Source: Rhodobacter sp. NTK016B (GTDB taxonomy: Bacteria > Pseudomonadota > Alphaproteobacteria > Rhodobacterales > Rhodobacteraceae). Taken from it: a stretch of DNA of 64,000 nt. The notes beneath the pieces were generated by a model. That model saw only the letters and a program-made list of their open reading frames with translations. It ran no database searches and was not told where the DNA came from. Shown in pieces: positions 16,405 through 25,420 of the stretch (positions are counted from its first letter, which is position 1; the number at the start of each line of letters is the position of its first letter). The stretch lies in the NCBI RefSeq assembly GCF_017303295.1, contig NZ_JAFKOK010000011.1, positions 1 through 64,000 on the forward strand. Direction: 5' to 3'. The position numbers and the translations under genes are program-made.

Positions 16405-18755
16405 GGCTTTTGCTCCTTCGCGGCCTCTATCGCCTGCCAGATATGCAGCGGGGTGGCTGGCATTTCGACATGGTCTACGCCCAGCGGGGCCAGCGCATCG
16501 ACCACGGCGTTGATCGCTACGGCCAGCGCGGGCGTTGTGCCGCCTTCGCCGCCGGGGCGAAAGCCCATTGGGTGACTGGTGGCGGGCACTTCGCTGATGG
16601 CGGTGTCGAAGCTGGGGAAATCCGTGGCGCGCGGCATCTGGTAATCCATGAAGGACGCGGTCAGCACCTGTCCGGTTTCGGGGTCGAAGGCGAAGCTTTC
16701 AAACAGCGCCTGACCGACGCCCTGCACGATACCGCCATGCGTCTGGCCGTCGATGATCATCGGGTTCAGCGCCCGGCCCACATCATCGACCGAGGTATAG
16801 CGCAGGATCTCCAGCGCGCCGGTCTCGGGGTCGATTTCCAGCTCGCAGGCCGCGCAGCCATAGGGGAAGGCCAGCCCCGCCGTGATCTCGTCGCAGCTTT
16901 CCACGACGGGCCCTCTCAGGTCATCGGGCAGGGTCTGATCCTGCTCGGCGGCGCGGGCCATCTCGAACAGATGCAGCACCGCGTTGCCGCCGGGGTGACG
17001 GAAATAGCCGTCGGCGAAGGTCACGTCGTCGGGCGGGACATTGTGCAAAGCGGCGAAGATCGCCTTGCCGCGCGTGATCACCCGCTTTGACGCCTGATCC
17101 ATGACGATGCTGCCGAACCGTAGCGAGCGCCCGGAATGCGAGCCGCCGCCGGCCAGCACGAAATCGGTATCGCCCGAGCGGATCACCACCTTTTCGACCT
17201 CCAGCCCCAGCCACGAGGCGACAAGCTGCGCGAAAGCGGTGCGGTGGCCCTGTCCGGTATCCTGCGTGCCAAGGATCACCTCGGCGATGCCGTCTTCCGG
17301 GCGAAGCGTGATCTCGGCCCGTTCGCGCGGGTTACCGCCGGTGCCTTCGATGTAATTGGCGAAACCGAGGCCGCGACGCAGGCCCTTTTTGAGCGATTCC
17401 GCGCGCCGATCCTCGAACCCGGCCAGATCGGCCATCTCCAGCGTTTTCTCCATCGCCGCGATATGATCGCCGCTGTCATAGGTCACGCCGAAGGGATTGG
17501 CATAGGGAAAGGCATCGGCCGGGATCATGTTGCGGCGGCGCAGCTCGGCCCGGTCGAACCCGCATTGCCGCGCGGCCAGATCGACCAGCCGCTCGATGGC
17601 ATACATCGCCTCGGGGCGTCCGGCGCTGCGGTAGGGGATGGTCGGCAGCGTGTTGGTCATGACCGCCCGCGCCACGGCATGGACCACGGGGATGCGGTAA
17701 AGCCCGGTCATCAGCTGCACGCCCTTGTTCAGGGGCGTATAGGACACCGTATGCGCGCCGATATTCGAGGTGTTGACGCAACGCAGGGCGAGGAAATTCC
17801 CCTCGGCATCGAGGGCGAGTTCGGTATCGACATGCAGGTCGCGGGCCTGAAAATCCGTGGTGAAGGCTTCGACCCGTTCGACCTGATGCTTCACCGGCAG
17901 CCCGATAAGCCGCGCTGCGTGGGCGATCACCACCCATTCGGGATAGGTGGCGTTGCGGGTGCCGAAATTGCCGCCGACATCCTCGGGCGCCCTGATGCGG
18001 ACCTGTTCCAGCGGCACCGCCAGCGAGGCCGCGATATGCTCGCGGATCTGCACAACACCGCCGCCGCCCGAGCAATGGACGGTGAAACGGCCGGTATCGG
18101 CATCGTATTCCGCCGAGGCCGTGCGCGGCTCCATATGCACGCCGGTCACGCGGTTGATCTGGCTGACGAAACGCACGCGATGGGCGGCCTTGGCAAAGAC
18201 GGATTCCACGGCGGCGCTGTCACCCAGTTCCGCCTCAAGCGCCAGATTGCCGGAAACATGGTCCCACAGTTCCGGCGCCTCGGGTTCCAGCGCCTTCAGG
18301 GCGCTGGTGACGGCGGGCAATTCGTCCCAATCGGCGTCGATCAGCTCGGCGGCATCCTTGGCGGCTTCGAGCGTGCGGGCGATCACCACCGCATAGGCTT
18401 CGCCGATGTGGCGCACCCTGTCGGTCGCCAGCGGCAGATGCGGTGTGCGGGCACGTTCTGAGCCGTCGCGGTTCGCCAGCCGCACATCCGCGCCGAATTT
18501 CGAACTGCCGATGGCATGCGGGATCGGCTGCAACCCGGCCTGCACCAGATCGTCGCCCGTCAGGACCAGCAGCACATCCTCGGCCTCGCGCGCCATGCTT
18601 GTATCGACGCCCAGGATCCGGGCATGCGGATAGGGCGAGCGGGCGAAAACCGCATAGACCATGCCCGCGTCCTGCCGGTCATCGGCGTATTTCCCCTGAC
18701 CGGCCAGAAGCCGCAGATCTTCCCTGCGGCGGATCGGTGCACCGATATGGCTCAT
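16401..18755 (-). CDS. Molybdenum hydroxylase large subunit (xanthine dehydrogenase/CoxL family)
   Basis: A 784-residue molybdopterin-binding subunit. N-terminal residues 1-120 form the a/b hammerhead domain, followed by the two Mo-binding domains. Recognisable motifs are PYRSAGRPE (aerobic CODH form II-like, not the CSFR motif of true CO dehydrogenase) and GGEGGTTPA with the probable catalytic Glu at about residue 737. These subunits hydroxylate N-heterocycles or aldehydes with water and normally need a 2Fe-2S small subunit and an FAD subunit. Neither is encoded next to it. It overlaps both neighbours by ATGA, so it belongs firmly to this operon. Confidence 0.93.
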   Translation of the reverse strand: MSHIGAPIRRREDLRLLAGQGKYADDRQDAGMVYAVFARSPYPHARILGVDTSMAREAEDVLLVLTGDDLVQAGLQPIPHAIGSSKFGADVRLANRDGSERARTPHLPLATDRVRHIGEAYAVVIARTLEAAKDAAELIDADWDELPAVTSALKALEPEAPELWDHVSGNLALEAELGDSAAVESVFAKAAHRVRFVSQINRVTGVHMEPRTASAEYDADTGRFTVHCSGGGGVVQIREHIAASLAVPLEQVRIRAPEDVGGNFGTRNATYPEWVVIAHAARLIGLPVKHQVERVEAFTTDFQARDLHVDTELALDAEGNFLALRCVNTSNIGAHTVSYTPLNKGVQLMTGLYRIPVVHAVARAVMTNTLPTIPYRSAGRPEAMYAIERLVDLAARQCGFDRAELRRRNMIPADAFPYANPFGVTYDSGDHIAAMEKTLEMADLAGFEDRRAESLKKGLRRGLGFANYIEGTGGNPRERAEITLRPEDGIAEVILGTQDTGQGHRTAFAQLVASWLGLEVEKVVIRSGDTDFVLAGGGSHSGRSLRFGSIVMDQASKRVITRGKAIFAALHNVPPDDVTFADGYFRHPGGNAVLHLFEMARAAEQDQTLPDDLRGPVVESCDEITAGLAFPYGCAACELEIDPETGALEILRYTSVDDVGRALNPMIIDGQTHGGIVQGVGQALFESFAFDPETGQVLTASFMDYQMPRATDFPSFDTAISEVPATSHPMGFRPGGEGGTTPALAVAINAVVDALAPLGVDHVEMPATPLHIWQAIEAAKEQKP

Positions 18756-19537
18756 GCAGCGGCTCCGCGATTGAGAACAAAGCCCTGTCCCCGGGCGAGG
18801 AACTCGGTCCAGAGCCGCGAAACCCTGTCCGGCTGATCGGATTCGATGGCATGCGCGGCGTCAAAGACGAAGCTGCGCTGCGATACCGGGATGTGCCGCT
18901 TCAGATGCGCGCCGGCCGAAGCGGGGACGACCGGATCTTCGGTACCCAGCAGGATCAGCGTCACCGCGCTGATCTCGGCCAGCCGGGCGTTGAGGGCTTC
19001 GTCGACCGTGGCGCCAGCGGGAAGCGCCGCCATCGCCTCATAGGTCAGGCGGTTGGCGGCCATGACCGGGCCGGGCTTGGGCGGCGCGGTGATGCGGTCG
19101 GGATGGGCATACAGCGCCTTCATCCGGGCAGCGGGATCATCGGGCAGACCGCCCTTGCCGTCGAAGCGAAACCCGGCCGGGACCTGAAGGATCAGGTGAT
19201 CGACCATGTCGGGCCGCAGGACCGCCAGCCACATGGCGACCCAGCTGCCGAAGGACGACCCGATGACATCGAACCGCGCGCCAATGGTCGCTTCGGCGAA
19301 ATCACCGACAAAGGCGGCATAGGTGAGCACACTGTCTATCCCCGGCAGGCTTTGGGTGCCGTCAAAGCCCGGCGTGACCGGGGCATAGACGGTGTGGGTC
19401 TGCGCCAGCGCCTCCATCGGCTTCGAGATAGAAACCCCGCCCGCCGCGTGCAGGTACAAAACGGGCTTTCCCGTGCCCGCGATATGATAGTCGATCGCCC
19501 CGCCCGGAAGCGTGGCGCGTTCAATCCGATAGCTCAT
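18752..19537 (-). CDS. Alpha/beta hydrolase
   Basis: A 261-residue alpha/beta hydrolase with nucleophile elbow GSSFGS, an aspartate in LLGTEDPVVP, and the terminal histidine in DAAHAIESDQP. The ATG at 19537 is chosen because GAGGAAAG precedes it; an in-frame GTG at 19549 would overlap the preceding gene. In C-C or ester hydrolysis pathways for aromatics, enzymes of this size cleave ring-fission products or lactones. It sits between two luciferase-like genes and the molybdenum hydroxylase, which suggests a shared pathway but not a specific substrate. Confidence 0.9.
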   Translation of the reverse strand: MSYRIERATLPGGAIDYHIAGTGKPVLYLHAAGGVSISKPMEALAQTHTVYAPVTPGFDGTQSLPGIDSVLTYAAFVGDFAEATIGARFDVIGSSFGSWVAMWLAVLRPDMVDHLILQVPAGFRFDGKGGLPDDPAARMKALYAHPDRITAPPKPGPVMAANRLTYEAMAALPAGATVDEALNARLAEISAVTLILLGTEDPVVPASAGAHLKRHIPVSQRSFVFDAAHAIESDQPDRVSRLWTEFLARGQGFVLNRGAAA

Positions 19538-19545
19538 GGCTTTCC

Positions 19546-20670
19546 TCACAAGGATGCAACCTGTGGCACGACCCGCTCGCGGAACAAGGCCATGCCCCGG
19601 TCCACGACGCTGTCGGGCATGTTGCCGACCTTCATCGTCAGGTTGATGATTCCGCAGCCCAGCTCGTCCTTGAGCCGCCTGATCTGTCTGACCACGCTGT
19701 CCGGACCGCCGCAGATGATCGACCCGGCATCAATCTGTTCCTGCACGTTGCGGGCGCGCAAGGTCGCCAGCCGCTTCTGGAAATTCTCGCCGATATCCGA
19801 GCCGGTGTAATAGCGGCTTTGCTGCAGTACCAGCTGCTGCGCCGACCGCTGGGGCCGCATCAGTGTCTGGTGGAAATAGTCCTGCGCCGAGGCCATGACC
19901 GCGTGCGCTTCCTCATCCGTGTCGCACAGGCAGAATTGTTGACCAACAAGGATATCGTCCGGCGTCGGATCCCAGCCATAGCCATTCGAGACCTTGCGGA
20001 AATGGGTGATCGCTTCCTTGGCCGCATCAAGGTTCTGGATCAGCGTGATCCCCATGATCGCCCGCATCTTGGCCACGAATTCGGCCGATTCCGCGTTCGA
20101 GGCAGACATCAGGATGCGCGGATGCGGTTTCTGCACCGGCTTTGGCCAGATCGACACGGCGGGGAACTGGTAGTGCTCGCCCTCCCAGCCGAAGGGCTCG
20201 TCCTCGGTCCAGCATTTCAGGATCAGCTCGGTCGCCTCGCGCAGACGGCTGCGCGATTCATCGGGCGGGACGTTGTAGCCGATATATTCATGCGGGATGC
20301 CGCGCAGGAAACCGGCGATCAGTCGCCCGCCGCTCATCACGTCGATCATCGCGTATTCTTCCGCCACTCGCACCGGGTTCAGAAGCGGCAGCAGGTTGCC
20401 CATCACCGCGATCTTCGCCCGGTCCGTCCGCATCGCCAGTGCGCTGGCGATCAGGTTGGGATTGGGGTTCAGGCCGTAGGGGCTGTAATGATGCTCATTA
20501 CAGCCGATCCAGTCGAAGCCGCTGGTTTCGGCCTCAATCAGCTGATCGACATAGGTCCGGTATAGGCCGGTGATGTGGCTGCTGTCGATGCCCTGCGTGC
20601 TGACCGGCCATTCATGCGGTTCGCGGTCGAAATCGGGATAGGGCATCAGGTGGAAGAAGTTGAATTTCAC
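19546..20670 (-). CDS. Luciferase-like (LLM class) flavin-dependent monooxygenase, copy 2
   Basis: A 374-residue TIM-barrel enzyme of the bacterial luciferase/alkanesulfonate monooxygenase family, using FMNH2 from a separate reductase. Family features include FDWIGCNEHHYSPYG (residues 44-58), the AEEYAMIDVMSGGRL stretch and ICGGPDSVVRQIRRL near the C-terminus. The start is a GTG at 20670, aligned with the start of its upstream paralogue (both read (V/M)KF.F.HLMPY) and preceded by GAGGG. The two paralogues are 10 bases apart. Members oxygenate aldehydes, sulfonates, N-heterocycles or chelators; the substrate here is unknown. Confidence 0.93.
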   Translation of the reverse strand: MKFNFFHLMPYPDFDREPHEWPVSTQGIDSSHITGLYRTYVDQLIEAETSGFDWIGCNEHHYSPYGLNPNPNLIASALAMRTDRAKIAVMGNLLPLLNPVRVAEEYAMIDVMSGGRLIAGFLRGIPHEYIGYNVPPDESRSRLREATELILKCWTEDEPFGWEGEHYQFPAVSIWPKPVQKPHPRILMSASNAESAEFVAKMRAIMGITLIQNLDAAKEAITHFRKVSNGYGWDPTPDDILVGQQFCLCDTDEEAHAVMASAQDYFHQTLMRPQRSAQQLVLQQSRYYTGSDIGENFQKRLATLRARNVQEQIDAGSIICGGPDSVVRQIRRLKDELGCGIINLTMKVGNMPDSVVDRGMALFRERVVPQVASL

Positions 20671-20680
20671 CGTGTTGCCC

Positions 20681-21850
20681 TCAGGCCGTCTGCAGGGTGG
20701 CATCGGCCCCGGCCTTGCGAAGCTCGGGGATGACCTCGGTCGCGAACAGGTCCATGTTCTTCCTCGTCAGATCGGCGGGCAGCGTGCCGAATTGCAGCAT
20801 CGTCAGCAGATGGCCGAAGCCGATTTCGCGGTAGGCTTCGGTCAGCTTGCGGGCCACGGTTTGCGGGCTGCCGCAGATGAACTTGCCTTCGGCCATCACG
20901 CTGTCGATGGTCTGTTTCTTTGAATGCCCTGCCTTGGCCTTCATCGCGCCCATCATCGACTGGGCCGAGGTGTAGCCGGGCGGCAGCAGCATCTCCATCG
21001 GCATCCGCAGGAACTTCTGCAGGAAGGCGTCGATATGCGGCTGCGCTTCGGCATAGGCCTGTTCGTCGGTTTCGCCCACATAGACCGGCAGCGACCAGCC
21101 CAGCTGATCCTCGGTCGCCTCGTAGCCGTGGCGGCGCGCGACGTCCTTGTACATCTGCATGTATTTCGACACGACCGAGGTCGCGGCGAAGGTCTGCAGA
21201 TAGGTATAGCGCCGGTCGGGATGGGCGGCCCATTCGATGGTTTCGGTCGACCCCTGGCTGGGCACCCAGATCGGCGGATGCGGCTTGTTCTGATAGGGGC
21301 GGGGCCAGACGTTCACATAGGGGAATTCGTAATGCTTGCCCTCGAAAGCGCTGGGCCCCGGCTGGGTCCAGGCCTGCAGGATCAGGTCATGCGCCTCGTG
21401 GAAGCGTTCGTGCGAGAAGGCGGGGTTCACCCCCCAGGCGTGGTATTCCGCGCCGATCCCCCGCACGAAGCCCGCGATGAAGCGCCCGGCGGTGATGTTG
21501 TCGATCATCGAGAATTCTTCGGCGATGGTCAGCGGGTTATTGACCAGCGGCAGCGCGCGGCCCAGTACGGCGATCTTCACATTCTTGGTGCGCCGCGCTA
21601 GCGCGCCGGCCATCACGGCGGGCACCGGCATCAGGCCGTAAGCGTTCGAATGATGCTCGTTCACGCAGATGCCGTCGAAGCCCAGCGTGTCGGCGTATTC
21701 CAGCTCGTCCAGATACCGGTTGTACAGCGCGTGGCCCTTCTCGGGGTCGTAATAGGTGTTGGGAAGAGTGACCCAGGCGGAATCGTGGTGCTGATCATAG
21801 GATTGGTCCAGATCCGCATAGGGCATCAGGTGCATGAAGTAGAATTTCAT
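20681..21850 (-). CDS. Luciferase-like (LLM class) flavin-dependent monooxygenase, copy 1
   Basis: A 389-residue member of the same family as its downstream neighbour, sharing the HLMPY N-terminus, the CVNEHHSNAYG motif and the AEEFSMIDNITAGRF segment. The ATG at 21850 follows GGGAGGAG. It is the first gene of a five-gene leftward operon (two monooxygenases, hydrolase, molybdenum hydroxylase, crotonase). The tandem arrangement recalls LuxA/LuxB heterodimers, although two separate reactions are equally possible. No flavin reductase gene lies in the operon. Confidence 0.94.
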   Translation of the reverse strand: MKFYFMHLMPYADLDQSYDQHHDSAWVTLPNTYYDPEKGHALYNRYLDELEYADTLGFDGICVNEHHSNAYGLMPVPAVMAGALARRTKNVKIAVLGRALPLVNNPLTIAEEFSMIDNITAGRFIAGFVRGIGAEYHAWGVNPAFSHERFHEAHDLILQAWTQPGPSAFEGKHYEFPYVNVWPRPYQNKPHPPIWVPSQGSTETIEWAAHPDRRYTYLQTFAATSVVSKYMQMYKDVARRHGYEATEDQLGWSLPVYVGETDEQAYAEAQPHIDAFLQKFLRMPMEMLLPPGYTSAQSMMGAMKAKAGHSKKQTIDSVMAEGKFICGSPQTVARKLTEAYREIGFGHLLTMLQFGTLPADLTRKNMDLFATEVIPELRKAGADATLQTA

Positions 21851-22227
21851 CGTGGCTCCTCCCATGGCGGTGTGGCGCCGCCGTTGGCCCAAAATGTATA
21901 TCTTTCGGTCTGCGGTCAATAAAAATACAATGTATAATAAACTTTGATATGGACGAAAAATGCCGCTGAAGTATAACGACGAGAACGGGACCGTCCTGCG
22001 CAGTAAATCCCTATTTTTTGGACTTTATTGTTGGTGTCAGGTCGTGTCCGGTGTCCCGGAGATCGGGGCTTTCTTGCCGCGTTTCTCACGTTGTCCCTCG
22101 CGATTGGCGCCATCGCCTCAGCAGCATGCTCGGCAAATGGTATGCACTTGACTTTGTAAGGTTTCCTTATAACAAAAGGGAGTGGAATCGGTCACAGCCG
22201 GATGGCCGTGCGTCTGGGAGGGCTGCA
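21851..22227. other. Divergent promoter region, luciferase-like operon versus mandelate-type operon
   Basis: This 377-base, AT-rich gap separates two divergent operons. It contains the element GTATATCTTTCGGTC (21896-21910) that recurs inverted at 55901-55915, a TTGACC read leftward at 21919-21914, an 11-bp palindrome ATACAATGTAT (21925-21935), a perfect TATAAT (21933-21938) and the MarR-type inverted repeat at 22155-22171. No protein gene is supported. Confidence 0.7.
22155..22171. promoter_or_regulatory. MarR-type operator upstream of the aldehyde dehydrogenase operon
   Basis: TGTAAGG-TTT-CCTTATA is a 7-bp inverted repeat with one mismatch and a 3-base spacer, 56 bases before the start at 22228. 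It directly follows TTGACT (22148-22153), a probable -35 box. The reverse strand reads TATAAGG-AAA-CCTTACA, which matches both arms of the site between marR and the second HCHL gene (40182-40198). Best explained as a site for the MarR protein encoded at 40205. Confidence 0.7.
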
Positions 22228-23700
22228 ATGACCATGTCGACAAAGGCGGGCGCATCGCCCGAGGGTGCACACCGATACGTGGCGCCGCAGCTTCTGATTG
22301 ACGGGGAGTGGATCGGCGCCGATGCGCGCGAGACCTCGCCGGTGATCAACCCGGCCACCGGGCGCGCGGTGGGTCATGTCCCCCATGCCAGTGCCGCCGA
22401 TCTGGACCGCGCGCTGGCTGCGGCCGAGCGTGAATTTCCCCGCTGGCGCAAGACCAGTCCGCGCGAACGCGGGCGCATCTTGAAGCGCGCCGCTGATCTG
22501 CTGCACGACCGCGGGGAAGAGGTCGCGCGCCTGGCCACGCTGGAAATGGGCAAGCCGCTGGCTGAATCGCGTATCGAGCTGCATGTCGCCTGCGAGGAAC
22601 TGGAATGGTTCGCCGAAGAGGCGCGTCGCACCTGGGGCCGCGTGCCGCCGGGCCGCTTTGGCGAGACGCGCTTTTCGGTCCACAAACAGCCGGTCGGGCC
22701 TGCCGCCGGGTTCTCGGCCTGGAACTTTCCCATCGGCAATGCCTGCCGCAAGCTGGGCACCGCGCTCGCCGCGGGGTGCCCGATGATCTACAAACCCGGC
22801 GAGGAAGCGCCCGCCGCCGCCCTTGCCGTCGCCCGCTGTCTGGTCGAGGCCGGTGTGCCAGCCGGGGTGATCGCGGTGGTTTTCGGCGTGCCCGATACGA
22901 TCTCGCGCCATCTGCTGGCCTCACCGATCATCCGCAAGATCTCGTTCACCGGATCGGTGCCGGTGGGCAAGCATCTGGTGAAACTGGCCGCCGACACGAT
23001 GAAACGCACGACGATGGAACTGGGCGGCCATGCGCCGGTTCTGGTCTTCGACGATGCCGACCAGCAGGCGGTGCTGGACCAGTCCGTGCAGCGCAAGTAC
23101 CGCAATAGCGGGCAGGTCTGCGTGTCGCCCACGCGGTTCTATGTGCAGGACGCCTCGTATGACGCTTTCTGCGACGGCTTTGCCGAGCGGGCAAAGCGCA
23201 TCCGCGTCGGCGACGGGCTGGACGCCGAAACCGGGATGGGCCCGATGGTTCATGCGCGTCGCCGCGACGCGATCGAGGCGCTTGTTCAGGATGCCCTCGA
23301 CCACGGGGCAAGATTGCTGGCGGGGGGCGAGCGTCTTGGCAATGAGGGGTTTTTCTATGCCCCCACCGTGCTGGCCGATGTCCCCGACAGCGCCCGCATC
23401 ATGTCCGAAGAGCCGTTCGGTCCCGTCGCCGTGCTGAACCGGTTCAGCGGCGTGGATGACGCGGTCGAAAAGGCCAATCGCCTGCCCTACGGTCTGGCCG
23501 CCTATGCCTTTTCGCAGAATGTTGCCACGATCCATCGGCTTGCCGACGATATCGAGGCCGGAATGCTGGGCATCAATTCGTTCAACATCTCCATGCCCGA
23601 GGTGCCGTTCGGCGGCGTCAAGGAAAGCGGCATGGGGTCCGAAGTCGGGGTCGAGGGGCTGGACGCCTATCTGGTCACCAAGACCCTCAGCATCACCTGA
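22228..23700 (+). CDS. NAD(P)-dependent aldehyde dehydrogenase (mandelate-type operon)
   Basis: A 490-residue aldehyde dehydrogenase of the succinate-semialdehyde/benzaldehyde group. The general base lies in TTMELGGHAP, and the catalytic cysteine is C298 in NSGQVCVSP. The C-terminal EVPFGGVKESGMG is typical of this subgroup. The ATG at 22228 follows GGGAGG; the frame is open upstream to 22018 through the promoter, which is not coding. It is first in an operon with a benzoylformate-decarboxylase-like enzyme and two hydroxyacid dehydrogenases, so an aromatic aldehyde is the likely substrate. A MarR-type operator lies in its promoter. Confidence 0.94.
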   Translation: MTMSTKAGASPEGAHRYVAPQLLIDGEWIGADARETSPVINPATGRAVGHVPHASAADLDRALAAAEREFPRWRKTSPRERGRILKRAADLLHDRGEEVARLATLEMGKPLAESRIELHVACEELEWFAEEARRTWGRVPPGRFGETRFSVHKQPVGPAAGFSAWNFPIGNACRKLGTALAAGCPMIYKPGEEAPAAALAVARCLVEAGVPAGVIAVVFGVPDTISRHLLASPIIRKISFTGSVPVGKHLVKLAADTMKRTTMELGGHAPVLVFDDADQQAVLDQSVQRKYRNSGQVCVSPTRFYVQDASYDAFCDGFAERAKRIRVGDGLDAETGMGPMVHARRRDAIEALVQDALDHGARLLAGGERLGNEGFFYAPTVLADVPDSARIMSEEPFGPVAVLNRFSGVDDAVEKANRLPYGLAAYAFSQNVATIHRLADDIEAGMLGINSFNISMPEVPFGGVKESGMGSEVGVEGLDAYLVTKTLSIT

Positions 23701-23717
23701 CCGGGAAAGAGAGCGCC

Positions 23718-25418
23718 ATGAAATACCAGCCCCCCGAAGGCGTGATCGCCGCCGAAGACGTCCTGAGCCGGATGAAAGCCGCCGGGGTCGATGTCCTGTT
23801 TGCCAATGGCGGCACCGATTTCCCCTCGATCATCGAGGCCTATGCCCGCGCGCCTGAAACCGGCATCGATATGCCCGAGCCGGTCATCATCACCCATGAA
23901 GGCGTCGCGCTGGGCATGGCGCATGGCTATTACCTGATGGCGGGCAAGCCCGCCGGGGTCATCGTGCATGTGAATGTGGGCCTTGCCAATTCGGTGATGG
24001 GCATCGTCAACGCCGCGTCCGAACAGATCCCGCTGCTGATGTGCTCGGGCCGGACCCCGCTGACCGAAAACAACCGCTTCGGCAGCCGATCCAGCCCGAT
24101 CCACTGGGGGCAGGAGATGCGCGATCAGGCGGCGATGATCCGCGAGGTCGTCAAATGGGATTATGAACTGCGCTATCCCGAACAGGCCGGAGCCGTCATA
24201 GACCGCGCGATGAGCATCGCCCTGAGCGAGCCCTGCGGCCCGGTCTATGTCAGCCTGCCGCGCGAAGTGCTGGCCGAGGCCGTGCCGGGATCGCAGGCGC
24301 AGTCCAAGCCTTCGGTCGCGCCGACGCGTTATGCCGCCGCCGATGCCGCGCAGGTCGCCCATGTCGCCGACCTGCTGGCCAAGGCTAAGCGCCCGGTGAT
24401 CATCACGCAGAGCCCCGATCATCATTCCGGGTTCGAGCCGCTGGCCAGCATGGCCGAGAAACACGCGCTTCCTGTGGTGGAATACTGGTCGACCCGGCAG
24501 GCGCTTTCGACCCGGCATCCGATGCATGCCGGGCGCGACCCCACGCCCTGGGTCAGGGATGCCGACGTGATCGTCGCCGTCAACGCGATGGTGCCGTGGG
24601 TGTCGGACCATGTCTCGCCGCCCGAAGGCTGCGTGGTGGTGGGCCTTGGTCCCGACCCGCAATTCCGCGCCGTGCCGATGCGCAGTTTCGACATGGATAT
24701 CTCGCTGGGTGGCGGCACGCAGGCGACGCTGCAGGCTTTGTCTGACGCCCTCGATGCGGCGGCGACCGGCGACGATCATGCCGAACGGCGCGCGCGCGTC
24801 GCCGCGTTCCGCGATGAGCAGGCACAGGCCGTGGCGAAGCGGGTGCAGCAGGGCAAAGGGCGACCGATGAACCCGGCCTATGTCAGTCAGTGCCTGAGCG
24901 ATGCGGCGGATGACAACACGACCTTCTTTAACGAACTGGGTTTCGATCCGACGGTGATGGATTTCGACGCGCCGAAGACCTATTTCTCGTCGCCGCTGTC
25001 GGGCGGGCTGGGCTGGGGTCTGACCGCGGCCCTCGGCGCGCAGCTGGCCGATCGCTCACGGCAGGTGATCGCCTGCATTGGCGACGGATCGTATGTCTTT
25101 GCCAATCCGGTCGCCTGCCATCAGACCGCCGCCTCGCACGGTTTGCCGCTGCTGACGGTGGTGTTCAACAACGGCATCTGGAACGCGGTGCGGCGATCGA
25201 CGCTGTACATGTATCCCGATGGCAAGGCGGCCACCGCCAACACCATGCCGATCACCCAGCTGGCAGCGATGCCGGATCATGCCGCTATCGCCCGCGCCCA
25301 CGGCGCCCATGCCGAGCGGGTCGAGGATGGCGCCGATCTGCCCGACGCCATCGCGCGCGCTCTGGCCGCGACGCGCAACGGGCAGCAGGCTTTGCTGGAC
25401 GTGGTGGTCAGCTACTGA
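23718..25418 (+). CDS. ThDP-dependent 2-oxoacid decarboxylase, benzoylformate-decarboxylase-like
   Basis: A 566-residue thiamine diphosphate enzyme. E61 (in ITHEGVAL) is the cofactor-activating glutamate. H84 in IVHVNVGLAN sits where benzoylformate decarboxylase has its active-site histidine. The ThDP-binding motif runs from GDGS (455-458) to the NN pair (484-485). It is annotated in genomes as acetolactate synthase-like, but the operon partners (aldehyde dehydrogenase, S- and D-type hydroxyacid dehydrogenases) point to decarboxylation of an aryl glyoxylate to an aldehyde. AAAGAGAG precedes the ATG. It is 17 bases after the aldehyde dehydrogenase gene. Confidence 0.9.
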   Translation: MKYQPPEGVIAAEDVLSRMKAAGVDVLFANGGTDFPSIIEAYARAPETGIDMPEPVIITHEGVALGMAHGYYLMAGKPAGVIVHVNVGLANSVMGIVNAASEQIPLLMCSGRTPLTENNRFGSRSSPIHWGQEMRDQAAMIREVVKWDYELRYPEQAGAVIDRAMSIALSEPCGPVYVSLPREVLAEAVPGSQAQSKPSVAPTRYAAADAAQVAHVADLLAKAKRPVIITQSPDHHSGFEPLASMAEKHALPVVEYWSTRQALSTRHPMHAGRDPTPWVRDADVIVAVNAMVPWVSDHVSPPEGCVVVGLGPDPQFRAVPMRSFDMDISLGGGTQATLQALSDALDAAATGDDHAERRARVAAFRDEQAQAVAKRVQQGKGRPMNPAYVSQCLSDAADDNTTFFNELGFDPTVMDFDAPKTYFSSPLSGGLGWGLTAALGAQLADRSRQVIACIGDGSYVFANPVACHQTAASHGLPLLTVVFNNGIWNAVRRSTLYMYPDGKAATANTMPITQLAAMPDHAAIARAHGAHAERVEDGADLPDAIARALAATRNGQQALLDVVVSY

Positions 25419-25420
25419 TC

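Noticed and set aside
17136-18461. Rightward 441-residue open frame
   Set aside because: Antisense shadow of the molybdenum hydroxylase gene.
16401-18755. Carbon monoxide dehydrogenase (CoxL form I)
   Set aside because: The active-site motif reads PYRSAGR, not the AYRCSFR of CO-oxidising form I enzymes, and CoxM/CoxS genes are missing.
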